A DNA stretch of 64,000 nt from Uliginosibacterium sp. (lineage in GTDB: Bacteria; Pseudomonadota; Gammaproteobacteria; Burkholderiales; Rhodocyclaceae), in assembly GCA_016718265.1 (NCBI GenBank), contig JADKDZ010000009.1:83609-147608 (forward strand), read 5' to 3'. The notes under the pieces were generated by a model. The model saw only the letters and a list, made by a program, of their open reading frames with translations. It did no database searches and was not told the origin of the DNA. A program made the position numbers and the translations under genes. The first letter of the stretch is position 1. Each line of letters starts with the position of its first letter. Shown here piece after piece: positions 45,355 to 54,639 of the stretch.

Positions 45355-48147
45355 ATGGCCCAGATGAGCGTGGCGGATTTTGCCACTGAACTTAAAATGC
45401 CTGCCCCGGTGCTGCTCGAGCAATTCGAGAAGGCCGGTGTGGCGAAAAAGGGTCCGTCCGACCTCGTAAGCGAGCAGGATAAGGCTCGGTTGCTCGAATA
45501 CTTGCGCAAGTCCCACGGCGACCAGGGAACAAAGGCAAAGATCACGCTGACGCGCAAGCAGACGACTGAGATCAAGGCCGCTGACGCAACCGGCAAAGCA
45601 CGGACGATTCAGGTGGAGGTCCGCAAGAAGCGTGTATTCGTCAAACGTGACGAGCTGGATAGCCCGCTTGAGACGGCAACGGAAGAGTCGCTGGAGCGCG
45701 AAGAGGCCTCTGGTATCGTGGCCGAGCTAGCCGTGGAGCAGGAAGTACTGGTACCGCAAGTCATTGAGCCGGAACCCGAACCTGTCCCGGAGCCAGAGCC
45801 CGAGCCCGAGATTGAACCTGTCGTGTTCGCCGAACCAGAACTCGCTGCCGTTGAAGCGATCGAGCCGGAAGTGGCGGCTGAAGTGGTAGCAGAAGAGGCC
45901 AGCGGCCTCAGCGATGCGTCCCCGGTACCACGCGTACTCAGCAATTCAGAACGCGAAGCGATTCGGCATCGTGATTTGCTGGCGCACCAGGCTGCAGAGT
46001 TGAAGGCCAAGCAAGAGCGCATCGTGGCGCGCAAAGTGGCCGAGGAAGCCGCGCGCAAGCTCGCTGAAGCTCAGGCGCTCGCAGCTGCCGAGGCTGCGGC
46101 ACGCAGCACAAGTGCGCCCGTGCCGGGCCGCAAAGAAAGCGGGAATACCCTGCACAAGCCAACCAAGAGTGGCGAGGCGGCTAAAAAGCCGGCTGCACAG
46201 CCTGCATCGCGTGGAAACCCGAATAACGGGAACTGGAAAGACGATGCGGCCAAGAAACGTGGTGGCCTGAAAACGCGCGGCGACACCACCGGTGGCGCAG
46301 GCAGCTGGCGCGGCGCCAAGGCGGGCGGCAAGCATGGTCGCCACGGTGGCCATGACAGTGCTCAGAATTTTCAGGCGCCTACCGAGCCGGTTGTACGCGA
46401 GGTTCATGTGCCTGAAACGATCTCGGTGGCTGATCTGGCTCACAAGATGTCTGTCAAGGCGACAGAAGTCATCAAGAAAATGATGATGCTGGGCCAGATG
46501 GTAACGATCAACCAGGTGCTTGATCAGGAGACCGCGATGATCGTGGTCGAAGAGCTCGGTCATACCGCCGTCGCGGCAAAACTGGATGATCCTGAAGCCT
46601 TCCTGGTTGACGGTGACGAAGCCAAGGACGTCAAGCTGGAGCCTCGCGCCCCGGTGGTGACCATCATGGGCCACGTCGATCACGGCAAGACATCCTTGCT
46701 GGACTACATCCGCCGGACCAAGGTTGCTGCAGGAGAGGCGGGCGGCATTACCCAGCACATCGGTGCGTATCACGTCGAAACGCCGCGTGGGGTCGTCTCG
46801 TTCCTCGATACGCCGGGTCACGAAGCATTTACGGCCATGCGCGCCCGGGGTGCCAAGGCAACGGATATCGTGATTCTGGTGGTGGCGGCCGATGATGGCG
46901 TGATGCCGCAGACAAAGGAAGCGATTCACCATGCCAAGGCGGCCGGTGTGCCGGTGGTTGTGGCGGTGAACAAAATCGACAAACCCGAAGCCAACCCGGA
47001 ACGTGTCAAGCAGGAGCTTGTAGCCGAAGGGGTGGTTCCGGAAGAGTACGGCGGCGATGCGCCTTTCTGTCCGGTTTCGGCCAAGACAGGTCAGGGCATC
47101 GATGAATTGCTTGAGAACGTGCTTTTGCAGGCGGAAGTGCTTGAGCTGACCGCGCCGGTGGATGCTCCGGCGAAGGGCTTGATCATTGAAGCGCGTCTTG
47201 ATAAAGGGCGTGGCCCGGTTGCGACCATGCTGGTACAAAGCGGCACGCTTCGTCGTGGCGACGTGGTGCTGGCGGGTGCTACCTTCGGTAAGGTTCGCGC
47301 CATGCTGGATGAGAACGGCAAGCAGATCAATGAAGCAGGGCCATCGATTCCAGTTGAAATTCTCGGCTTGTCGGAAGTGCCATCTGCTGGTGACGAAGTC
47401 ATGGCGATTGCAGACGAGCGCCGCGCCCGTGAGATCGCCTTGTTCCGTCAGGGCAAGTTCCGTGACGTGAAGCTTGCCAAGCAGCAAGCGGCAAAGCTCG
47501 AAAACCTGATGGAGCAGATGAAGGAGGGCGACGTCAAGACGCTCGCGCTGATCGTCAAGGCCGACGTTCAGGGTTCGCAAGAAGCGCTGGTTCAGTCTTT
47601 GCAAAAGCTCTCGAACGAAGAAGTGCGGGTCAACGTCATTCACGGTGCGGTGGGCGGAATCTCCGAGTCGGACGTCAACCTAGCGCAAGCCTCCGGCGCG
47701 GTCATCATCGGCTTCAACACCCGGGCGGATGCGAATGCACGCAAGCTGGCCGAGAGTTTTGGCGTGGATATCCGCTACTACAACATCATTTACGATGCCG
47801 TCGATGAAGTGAAGGCTGCTTTGTCGGGCATGTTGTCGCCGGAGAAGCGCGAGCAGATCATCGGTACGGTCGAGATCCGCCAGGTGTTCGTGATTTCCAA
47901 GGTCGGCTCGATCGCGGGTTGCTACGTGCTCGATGGCATGGTGAAGCGGTCTTCCCGCGTTCGCCTGCTGCGCAACAATGTTGTGCAGCACGACGGAGAG
48001 CTGGAGTCGCTCAAGCGCTTCAAGGACGACGTCAAGGAAGTCAAAGCAGGCTACGAGTGCGGTTTGTCGTTGAAAAACTACAACGATATTCAAGAGCTTG
48101 ACCAGCTTGAAGTCTATGAAATCCAGGAAGTGGCGCGTACCCTGTAA
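45355..48147 (+). CDS. infB: translation initiation factor IF-2
   Basis: 930 aa. GTPase that positions initiator tRNA on the ribosome. IF2-N domain at residues 1-52, then a long low-complexity linker with Glu-Pro repeats and basic segments, a second IF2-N-like motif (VADLAHKMSVKATEVIKKMM), the G domain with GHVDHGKT (439-446), DTPGHEAF and NKID, and C-terminal EF-Tu-like domains. The ATG at 45355 has a GGGAGGGGGA ribosome site; an in-frame upstream start at 45319 overlaps nusA. Confidence 0.97.
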   Translation: MAQMSVADFATELKMPAPVLLEQFEKAGVAKKGPSDLVSEQDKARLLEYLRKSHGDQGTKAKITLTRKQTTEIKAADATGKARTIQVEVRKKRVFVKRDELDSPLETATEESLEREEASGIVAELAVEQEVLVPQVIEPEPEPVPEPEPEPEIEPVVFAEPELAAVEAIEPEVAAEVVAEEASGLSDASPVPRVLSNSEREAIRHRDLLAHQAAELKAKQERIVARKVAEEAARKLAEAQALAAAEAAARSTSAPVPGRKESGNTLHKPTKSGEAAKKPAAQPASRGNPNNGNWKDDAAKKRGGLKTRGDTTGGAGSWRGAKAGGKHGRHGGHDSAQNFQAPTEPVVREVHVPETISVADLAHKMSVKATEVIKKMMMLGQMVTINQVLDQETAMIVVEELGHTAVAAKLDDPEAFLVDGDEAKDVKLEPRAPVVTIMGHVDHGKTSLLDYIRRTKVAAGEAGGITQHIGAYHVETPRGVVSFLDTPGHEAFTAMRARGAKATDIVILVVAADDGVMPQTKEAIHHAKAAGVPVVVAVNKIDKPEANPERVKQELVAEGVVPEEYGGDAPFCPVSAKTGQGIDELLENVLLQAEVLELTAPVDAPAKGLIIEARLDKGRGPVATMLVQSGTLRRGDVVLAGATFGKVRAMLDENGKQINEAGPSIPVEILGLSEVPSAGDEVMAIADERRAREIALFRQGKFRDVKLAKQQAAKLENLMEQMKEGDVKTLALIVKADVQGSQEALVQSLQKLSNEEVRVNVIHGAVGGISESDVNLAQASGAVIIGFNTRADANARKLAESFGVDIRYYNIIYDAVDEVKAALSGMLSPEKREQIIGTVEIRQVFVISKVGSIAGCYVLDGMVKRSSRVRLLRNNVVQHDGELESLKRFKDDVKEVKAGYECGLSLKNYNDIQELDQLEVYEIQEVARTL

Positions 48148-48173
48148 GGGAATTGCGCAGACTGTGACGCAAG

Positions 48174-48191
48174 CGGGCCCTGCGGGGCCCG
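48174..48191 (+). other. GC-rich hairpin between infB and rbfA
   Basis: CGGGCCC/GGGCCCG with TGCG loop in the 78-base infB-rbfA gap. It has no T-run, so it is more likely an RNA stability or processing element than a terminator. Confidence 0.5.
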
Positions 48192-48225
48192 TTTGCATTC
48201 GCAGCAGAGTTAACAGGAGGCGAAT

Positions 48226-48633
48226 ATGCCTAAAGAATTTTCACGCAGTGCCCGGGTTGCCGAACAAATCAAGCGGGAGCTGGCCGAACTGATCAGGCTG
48301 GAAGTCAAGGATCCGAGAGTTGGCTTCATCTCTCTGACGGATGTCGAGCTCACGCCTGATTACGCGCATGCGAAGGTGTTTTTCACATCGATGCAGGGTG
48401 ACGAAGGCTTGGAGGCAATCCTGATCGGTTTGAAGCGTGCTAGCGGCTTCCTGCGGCGCGAGCTTGGGCGCCGGGTGCGCATCCATACCACGCCTGAACT
48501 GCATTTTGTTTACGACCGTTCCATTGTCGAAGGTAATCGTTTGTCGGCCTTGATCGACCAAGCGGTCGCCTCGCAACAGGAAGCGTCGGATACTCCCGAC
48601 TTGCCGTCCGCGGAACACGAGCCGGACGCATGA
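48226..48633 (+). CDS. rbfA: 30S ribosome-binding factor RbfA
   Basis: 135 aa. A cold-shock-linked 16S rRNA maturation factor with a KH-like fold. Typical motifs: RVAEQIKRELAELI, VKDPRVGFISLTDVELTPDY and LRRELGRRVRIHTTPELHFVYD. AGGAGG precedes the ATG. Its stop overlaps the truB start by 4 bases (ATGA). Confidence 0.96.
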   Translation: MPKEFSRSARVAEQIKRELAELIRLEVKDPRVGFISLTDVELTPDYAHAKVFFTSMQGDEGLEAILIGLKRASGFLRRELGRRVRIHTTPELHFVYDRSIVEGNRLSALIDQAVASQQEASDTPDLPSAEHEPDA

Positions 48634-49547
48634 GTCAGAGCCCGGTACGCAAACGTTGGCAAGAGGTCGACGGGGTATTGCTGCTCGATAAGCCTGGCGG
48701 GCTGAGTTCGAATGATGCCCTGCAAAAGGCGCGCCGCCTTTTTTCGGCAGCCAAGGCAGGCCACACCGGCACGCTGGACCCCATGGCAACCGGCTTGCTC
48801 CCCGTCTGCTTTGGCGAAGCAACCAAGTTCTCCAACCGTTTGCTGGAGGCGGACAAGACCTACGAGGCCGTCATGCGTCTCGGACAGACGACCCGCACGG
48901 GCGATGCTGAGGGAGAGATTCTGCTCGAACGCCCAGTCGAGGTCAGCGAGCAGGCACTTCAGGCGCTTGGCCTGCGTTTTTGGGGTGAGCAAGTGCAGAT
49001 GCCACCGATGTACTCCGCGCTCAAGCATCAGGGTCGTGCCCTGTATGAATATGCGCGCGAAGGCGTTGAGATAGAGCGCGAGGCGAGACGGATCAATGTG
49101 ATCGCATTGGATATCGGCGTTCGCCGCGACAATGACGTCGCTTTCACGGTGCGCTGCAGCAAGGGCACCTATGTGCGAACGCTGGCTGAGGACATGGGTG
49201 AGGCGCTTGGTTGCGGTGCGCATCTCGTGGCATTGCGGCGTACGGCGATTGGTGATTTAACCGTCAGCGACGCCTACACGCTCGAAGCGCTGACGGCGCT
49301 TGAAGAGTCTGATCGGGCGGCGATGCTTGCCTCGCCAGATGCGCTGCTTGCGCACCTGCACGCGATCGTGCTCGACGATCAGGCCGAGCGGAAGATTCTT
49401 TACGGACAGCCAGTACAGGCTGAAACCGCACTGTCAGGAGAGGTGCGAGTGTATGGGAAGTCAGGCAACTTTCTCGGGCTTGGCACCGCTGATGGACAAG
49501 GCGGGATCAAACCCTTGCGATTGCTTGCCAGCAAGGCAGTCGCTTAA
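48630..49547 (+). CDS. truB: tRNA pseudouridine(55) synthase
   Basis: 305 aa. Makes pseudouridine 55 in the T loop of tRNAs. Catalytic Asp in the signature GHTGTLDPMATGLLPVC, upstream GVLLLDKPGGLSSNDAL, and the RNA-binding YEYAREG region. A C-terminal PUA-like part completes the usual length. Coupled to rbfA by a 4-base overlap. Confidence 0.96.
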   Translation: MSQSPVRKRWQEVDGVLLLDKPGGLSSNDALQKARRLFSAAKAGHTGTLDPMATGLLPVCFGEATKFSNRLLEADKTYEAVMRLGQTTRTGDAEGEILLERPVEVSEQALQALGLRFWGEQVQMPPMYSALKHQGRALYEYAREGVEIEREARRINVIALDIGVRRDNDVAFTVRCSKGTYVRTLAEDMGEALGCGAHLVALRRTAIGDLTVSDAYTLEALTALEESDRAAMLASPDALLAHLHAIVLDDQAERKILYGQPVQAETALSGEVRVYGKSGNFLGLGTADGQGGIKPLRLLASKAVA

Positions 49548-49574
49548 TGTAGTTCGGGGGCGCCGAAACGGTGC

Positions 49575-49604
49575 TTGTATATAACGAGCAGGTTTGTATA
49601 TAAT
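49575..49604 (+). promoter_or_regulatory. promoter of rpsO
   Basis: Perfect TATAAT (49599-49604) with TTGTAT (49575-49580) 18 bases upstream. It lies in the truB-rpsO gap, 41 bases before the rpsO ATG. Confidence 0.6.
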
Positions 49605-49644
49605 CGCGGGCTTGCTAAAAGGATAAACGTTTTAGAGACAGAAT

Positions 49645-49914
49645 ATGGCTATAGCTACTGCACAAAAAGCGCAAATCGTTGCTGAATTTCAGCGCGCCCA
49701 GGGCGACACCGGTTCTCCCGAGGTGCAAATTGCCTTGTTGACCGCCCGCATCAACGGCCTGACCGATCATTTCAAGGCCAATGTCAAAGACCACCACTCC
49801 CGTCGTGGCCTGCTCAAGATGGTGAGTCAGCGTCGTAAGCTGCTCGACTACCTCAAGAGCAAGAACTTCCAGGGCTATCGTGCGCTGATTGAGCGCCTCG
49901 GCTTGCGCAAGTAA
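49645..49914 (+). CDS. rpsO: 30S ribosomal protein S15
   Basis: 89 aa, exactly the usual length. Binds 16S rRNA in the central domain. Motifs TGSPEVQIALLTARINGLTDH and HHSRRGLLKMVSQRRKLLDYL are diagnostic. Own promoter upstream, hairpins downstream before pnp. Confidence 0.98.
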   Translation: MAIATAQKAQIVAEFQRAQGDTGSPEVQIALLTARINGLTDHFKANVKDHHSRRGLLKMVSQRRKLLDYLKSKNFQGYRALIERLGLRK

Positions 49915-49969
49915 GCAATGCTCTCGAAAGCGTCCCTTCAGCGCGGGGTTTTCTCGCGCTGAGACGGCG

Positions 49970-50006
49970 AAGCCGACGCCGGCCTATGTGGCTCGTCGGC
50001 TTTTTT
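49970..50006 (+). terminator. intrinsic terminator between rpsO and pnp
   Basis: Stem AGCCGACG (49971-49978) with CGTCGGCT (49994-50001), followed by TTTTTT. A smaller hairpin AGCGCG/CGCGCT lies just upstream (about 49940-49960). In E. coli the rpsO-pnp gap likewise carries a terminator plus RNase III hairpin. Confidence 0.75.
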
Positions 50007-50109
50007 GCATTTCTACGCGCCGAGTTTGTGTGTCAGGCCGGGACGCTTGAGCACGTTACCCCGCCTGCAATCGTCTGATTGCAGCCATCCGAAACAGAAA
50101 GGATTATTC

Positions 50110-52224
50110 GTGCCTACTGCCATCAAGAAGAGTTTTCAGTACGGTCAGCATACCGTTACGTTCGAAACGGGCGAGGTCGCCCGCCAGGCGCATGGCGCCG
50201 TTATTGTCACCATGGACGATACCGTGGTGCTGGCAACCGTTGTGGGTGCCAAAGAAGCCAAGCCGGGGCAGGATTTCTTCCCGCTGACCGTCGATTACAT
50301 GGAGAAGTTCTATGCTGCGGGACGTATTCCCGGCGGCTTCTTCAAGCGCGAGGGGCGCCCGACAGAAAAAGAGACCCTGACGTCCCGTCTGATCGATCGT
50401 CCGATTCGTCCGCTGTTCCCAGAAGGTTTCTACAACGAAGTTCAGGTCGTGGTAACCGTGTTGTCGCAGAACCCTGAAGTGGACGGCGACATCCCGGCAA
50501 TGCTGGCGACTTCTGCGGCCTTGGCGGTTTCAGGCATCCCGTTCAATGGCCCGATTGGCGCTGCCCGTATCGGCTACAGCGATGGCCAGTACATCCTGAA
50601 CCCGACCGCAACGCAGCTCAAAGACAGCCAGATGGATCTGGTTGTTGCCGGGACCGAGGTGGGTGTGCTGATGGTTGAATCCGAAGCCAAGCAGCTTTCG
50701 GAAGAGGTGATGCTGGGCGCCGTGGTGTTCGGTCACCAGCAGATCCAGACCGCGATCCAGGCGATTCACGAACTGGTTGAAGCCGCCGGCAAGCCGGAGT
50801 GGGACTGGACTGCACCGGCCAAGGATGAGGCGCTGATCGCCCGCGTGAAGGCCGTTGCCCAAGCCGATCTGGAGGCCGCGTTCGCGACCACCAGCAAGTC
50901 CGTGCGCAGCGGTCTGCTCAAGGACGTGACCAAAAAGGCCATCGCCGCACTGGTGACGGGTGAAGAAGGCGCGCCTAAGGACAACGACATCAAGAACATT
51001 TTGTTCGAGCTGGAGTCTGCAATCGTTCGCGGCCGCATTCTGGCAGGCGAACCCCGTATCGATGGCCGCGACACGCGTACCGTTCGCCCGATCAGCATCC
51101 GCACCGGCGTGCTGCCGCGCGTTCACGGCTCCGCCCTGTTCACCCGCGGTGAAACCCAGGCCTTGGTTGTCACTACGCTGGGCACCAGCCGCGACGAGCA
51201 GATCATCGATGCGATTACGGGAGAGTACAAAGAGCGCTACATGCTGCACTACAACTTCCCGCCGTATTCCACTGGGGAAACGGGTCGTGTCGGTTCGCCG
51301 AAGCGTCGCGAGATCGGCCACGGTCGTCTCGCCAAGCGCTCACTGGCGGCAGTGTTGCCTGACGCCAAAGAATTCGCCTATACCATTCGCGTGGTTTCCG
51401 AGATCATGGAGTCGAACGGTTCCAGCTCGATGGCCTCAGTGTGTGGTGGCTCGCTCTCGATGATGGATGCAGGCGTACCGCTGAAGGATCCGGTAGCCGG
51501 TATCGCCATGGGCCTGATCAAGGACGGCAACCGCTTTGCCGTATTGACCGATATCCTGGGTGACGAAGATCACCTTGGCGATATGGATTTCAAGGTGGCG
51601 GGTACGTGCAATGGCGTCACAGCTTTGCAGATGGATCTGAAAATCGATTCCATCAGCCCCGCGATCATGAACAAGGCGCTGGAGCAAGCCAAAGAAGGCC
51701 GTCTGCATATTCTTGGCCTGATGCAAGACGCCTTGGGGAATGCTCGGACCGAGCTTTCTGCGTTTGCGCCTCGCATGACGACCTTCAAGATCAACCCGGA
51801 GAAGATCCGCGATGTGATCGGTAAGGGCGGTGCCGTGATTCGCGGGCTGACCGAAGAAACCGGCTGCATCATCGATATTCAGGATGACGGCACCATCACC
51901 TTGTCATCGAATGACCAGGCCAAGTCTGACGAGGCACGTCGTCGTATCGATCAGATCACGGCAGAAGTCGAAATCGGCAAGATCTACGAAGGCCCGGTTA
52001 TCCGCATTCTGGATTTCGGTGCCATCGTGAATATCATGCCGGGCCGCGATGGTCTGTTGCATGTGTCGCAGATTGCCAAAGAGCGCGTCAACAACGTCGC
52101 CGATTACCTCAAGGAAGGTCAAGTTGTTCGCGTCAAGGTTCTTGAAACCGACGACAAGGGCAAGGTCAAGCTTTCTATGAAGGCTTTGCTGACGGATGAC
52201 GCACCTGTTGCGCCTGCGCAGTAA
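50110..52224 (+). CDS. pnp: polyribonucleotide nucleotidyltransferase (PNPase)
   Basis: 704 aa. A 3'-5' phosphorolytic exonuclease of the degradosome. Two RNase PH domains (EGRPTEKETLTSRLIDRPIRPLF-like site in the first; TRGETQALVV and YNFPPYSTGETGR in the second), then KH (IGKGGAVIRGLTEETG) and S1 (GRDGLLHVSQIA) domains. It starts with GTG at 50110 with AAAGGA upstream; the open frame to 50005 lies in the leader. Two in-line hairpins precede it. Confidence 0.97.
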   Translation: MPTAIKKSFQYGQHTVTFETGEVARQAHGAVIVTMDDTVVLATVVGAKEAKPGQDFFPLTVDYMEKFYAAGRIPGGFFKREGRPTEKETLTSRLIDRPIRPLFPEGFYNEVQVVVTVLSQNPEVDGDIPAMLATSAALAVSGIPFNGPIGAARIGYSDGQYILNPTATQLKDSQMDLVVAGTEVGVLMVESEAKQLSEEVMLGAVVFGHQQIQTAIQAIHELVEAAGKPEWDWTAPAKDEALIARVKAVAQADLEAAFATTSKSVRSGLLKDVTKKAIAALVTGEEGAPKDNDIKNILFELESAIVRGRILAGEPRIDGRDTRTVRPISIRTGVLPRVHGSALFTRGETQALVVTTLGTSRDEQIIDAITGEYKERYMLHYNFPPYSTGETGRVGSPKRREIGHGRLAKRSLAAVLPDAKEFAYTIRVVSEIMESNGSSSMASVCGGSLSMMDAGVPLKDPVAGIAMGLIKDGNRFAVLTDILGDEDHLGDMDFKVAGTCNGVTALQMDLKIDSISPAIMNKALEQAKEGRLHILGLMQDALGNARTELSAFAPRMTTFKINPEKIRDVIGKGGAVIRGLTEETGCIIDIQDDGTITLSSNDQAKSDEARRRIDQITAEVEIGKIYEGPVIRILDFGAIVNIMPGRDGLLHVSQIAKERVNNVADYLKEGQVVRVKVLETDDKGKVKLSMKALLTDDAPVAPAQ

Positions 52225-52241
52225 GTACCTGCCGCGAATGG

Positions 52242-52270
52242 AAAAAGGATGCTTCGGCATCCTTTTTTTA
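52242..52270 (+). terminator. intrinsic terminator after pnp
   Basis: 11-bp perfect stem (52242-52252 with 52257-52267), TTCG tetraloop, T-run. It lies 17 bases past the pnp stop. Confidence 0.95.
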
Positions 52271-52315
52271 TGTTGCCGGCAAAAGAAGAATGCCTCGCCG
52301 AGCCGCGCGCTAGCT

Positions 52316-53059
52316 GTGACGCAGCGGCTCATGATTCTGCTGCTCGCAGGGGTGGCAGCACTGATCGGGAGCGCGGATGGGAGATTGATTCACCCCGCGG
52401 TGTCGAAGTTGCCACCTCAGATGGTTTGGGCATGGGAGCGCCCGGAAGACTTGCGCTGGTTGCCCGACGACGTTGGCGTTGCGTATCTCGCGGTGAGCAT
52501 CGAGCTTCGCGGGAGCAAGACAGTGGTTCGCCCGCGTCGGCCGCCGGTGTTGATGCGGGATCACACCGCGCAAGTACCGGTGATTCATGTCGACCCGCTC
52601 TGGCACCCATCCCCGCGCCTCACGCCAGCGCAGCGTGAGGTGATTGTGTCGCAGGTTTTGGGCGCCGTTCCGCTGGCCAATCGCGGGGTCGTCCAGCTCG
52701 ATTTTGAAGCGCGCCGTTCGCAACGCGTGTTTCTCGCCGAGGTCGTCGAGCAGATTCGACAGCGCCTGCCACGTGAGATCGCGCTGTCGATGACAGCCCT
52801 GGCCTCCTGGTGCGCGGAAGACTACTGGCTTGCCGATCTGCCTGCCGACGAGTTCGTCCCCATGGCGTTCCGGATGGGCTCCGACGATCGCGCCGTGCGG
52901 GCGCAGCTGGCACGGCGAGGGCGTTTCTTCCGTCAGCGCTGTGCGGCGGCCATCGGCTCCGCCACCGATGAAGTGTCAATTCCAGGCCGTGCACTACGTC
53001 ACTACCATTTTTCTCCGGCAGCATGGACCCCGGAACTGTGGTCCCGAACGGCCCCTTGA
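52316..53059 (+). CDS. DUF3142-family exported protein
   Basis: 247 aa from a GTG start (52316); ATG 52331 is the alternative. The N-terminus VTQRLMILLLAGVAALIGS looks like a signal peptide. The body has VWAWERPEDLRWLPDDVGVAYLA, typical of DUF3142, a TIM-barrel-like family of unknown function, and a conserved WCAEDYW segment. No Shine-Dalgarno is clear at either start. It stands alone after the pnp terminator. Confidence 0.7.
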   Translation: MTQRLMILLLAGVAALIGSADGRLIHPAVSKLPPQMVWAWERPEDLRWLPDDVGVAYLAVSIELRGSKTVVRPRRPPVLMRDHTAQVPVIHVDPLWHPSPRLTPAQREVIVSQVLGAVPLANRGVVQLDFEARRSQRVFLAEVVEQIRQRLPREIALSMTALASWCAEDYWLADLPADEFVPMAFRMGSDDRAVRAQLARRGRFFRQRCAAAIGSATDEVSIPGRALRHYHFSPAAWTPELWSRTAP

Positions 53060-53260
53060 GGCTCCGTGAGGCACCGTGGAGGGGGCTATGGCCAAAAGGG
53101 CATGAGCTTCGGTCGCCGTGCGCGTGGGTGCACTATCGGCCGATAACAGCCAGACGATGGTTATCTTCTCGCCCCTCATCGCCTATGCGTCATGAACCGC
53201 TAAACTTCTGGATAGTCCTTACCCGACCCAAGGCTTGCGGCATGCTCCGGGAGCGCCCTC
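53060..53260. other. intergenic region before the histidine kinase
   Basis: 201 bases. No RNA gene, clear promoter or terminator recognised. Confidence 0.4.
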
Positions 53261-54625
53261 TTGTCTGACGTGCCCGCGATGCGCGATCCGGCGCTGGCTG
53301 CCCGTGTGCGCGATATCCAGCTTGGCGAACATCTCGCCAAGTCGCAGCGCGCGCACCTCGCCAGCTTTCTGGCGAGCATTCTGGCCTTTGCCGTCATGCA
53401 CGAACACATTGCGCCGGCCTGGGCGATGTACACCTGGATGCTCGCGCTGAACGCTGTGTCGCTCATCCGTATCGGCTTCTACGCGCAATGGCTGAGGGAC
53501 GGTGAGCGCCTTGCCCACATGCGTCGCTGGGAGCTCCTGTTCGCGCTGGGGGCAGGTGGCAGTGGTGCTATCTGGGGTTTGCTATGCACAGCACTACTAC
53601 CCACGGAGGGCAGTGGCATGTGGCCCGTCGCAGTATTGTGCGTCATGGGCGTGGCTGCGGGAGGCGTGCTGTCGCTCTCGCCTTTGATGTCGGCTTTCGC
53701 CGCGTTTTACCTCTGCTTGCTCTTGCCGTGTGTCATCAACTTCGGCATGCAAGCCTCGCTTCCCAAGCGCAGCGTCGCACTCGTGCTGGCGGTGTTCATC
53801 TGTACGCTGGTGGTCAATGGTCGTCGTGCAGCGCGTGAGGTGCGCGAGTTGATTGTTGCCCGTCTCGAACTCGCCGCGGCGGTCGACGAAGCCCAATCGG
53901 CGCGCAGAAGCGCGGAAGAAGCGAATCGGGCCAAGAGCCTTTTTCTGGCCAATATGTCGCACGAACTCCGCACCCCGATGCATGCGATTCTCGGTTTCTC
54001 GCAGTTGGGGAGCGACCGCACCAAGGATCAGAAGCTTGTCGATTACTTCAACCGCATCTACACCAGTGGCTCACGCCTGCTCGCCTTGATCAATGATCTG
54101 CTCGACTTCTCCAAGCTCGAAGCGGGGCGCATGGAGCTGAGTTTTCATCCGCAGTCCCTGCGCATGATTATCGAGGCCGCCATTCGCGAGGCCGAACCGC
54201 TGATCCACGAACGTGGCTTGAGCGTGATCGTTCAAGCGACGGAAAAATCCCCCCTCGTCGTCTGTGATGGCTTCCGTATCGGGCAAGTGGCGCGAAATCT
54301 GCTGGCAAACGCCGTGAAGTTCACCGCACAGGGAAGCGAGATCACGCTTTCACTCTCCGTCATCGGGGAGGGGCGGATGGTTCGGTTGGTGATTGCAGAT
54401 CAAGGCCCTGGCATTCCCGAGAACGAACTCGAAAGCATTTTTGATGAGTTTGTGCAAAGCACCAAGACCCTGACGGGGGCAGGCGGGACGGGGCTGGGCC
54501 TGGCCATCTGCCGTCGCATCGTCGTCGCCCACCACGGCCGTATCTACGCGCGTAATCGTCCGGAAGGCGGCGCCGAGATGCTGGTTGAACTGCCCTTGAA
54601 CCTCCACGAAACCGCAGAGACCTGA
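53261..54625 (+). CDS. membrane sensor histidine kinase (orphan)
   Basis: 454 aa. Five or six hydrophobic helices in the first 195 residues form a membrane sensor, followed by a coiled coil, a HisKA domain with phospho-acceptor H234 in NMSHELRTPMHAILGF, and a HATPase with N-box LLANAVKF, DQGPGIP and GGTGLGLAI. It starts with TTG (53261) behind GGGAG; GTG 53270 or ATG 53279 are options. No response regulator is adjacent. Its stop is 15 bases from the convergent nifA. Confidence 0.88.
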   Translation: MSDVPAMRDPALAARVRDIQLGEHLAKSQRAHLASFLASILAFAVMHEHIAPAWAMYTWMLALNAVSLIRIGFYAQWLRDGERLAHMRRWELLFALGAGGSGAIWGLLCTALLPTEGSGMWPVAVLCVMGVAAGGVLSLSPLMSAFAAFYLCLLLPCVINFGMQASLPKRSVALVLAVFICTLVVNGRRAAREVRELIVARLELAAAVDEAQSARRSAEEANRAKSLFLANMSHELRTPMHAILGFSQLGSDRTKDQKLVDYFNRIYTSGSRLLALINDLLDFSKLEAGRMELSFHPQSLRMIIEAAIREAEPLIHERGLSVIVQATEKSPLVVCDGFRIGQVARNLLANAVKFTAQGSEITLSLSVIGEGRMVRLVIADQGPGIPENELESIFDEFVQSTKTLTGAGGTGLGLAICRRIVVAHHGRIYARNRPEGGAEMLVELPLNLHETAET

Positions 54626-54639
54626 TCGCCCACCGTGGC

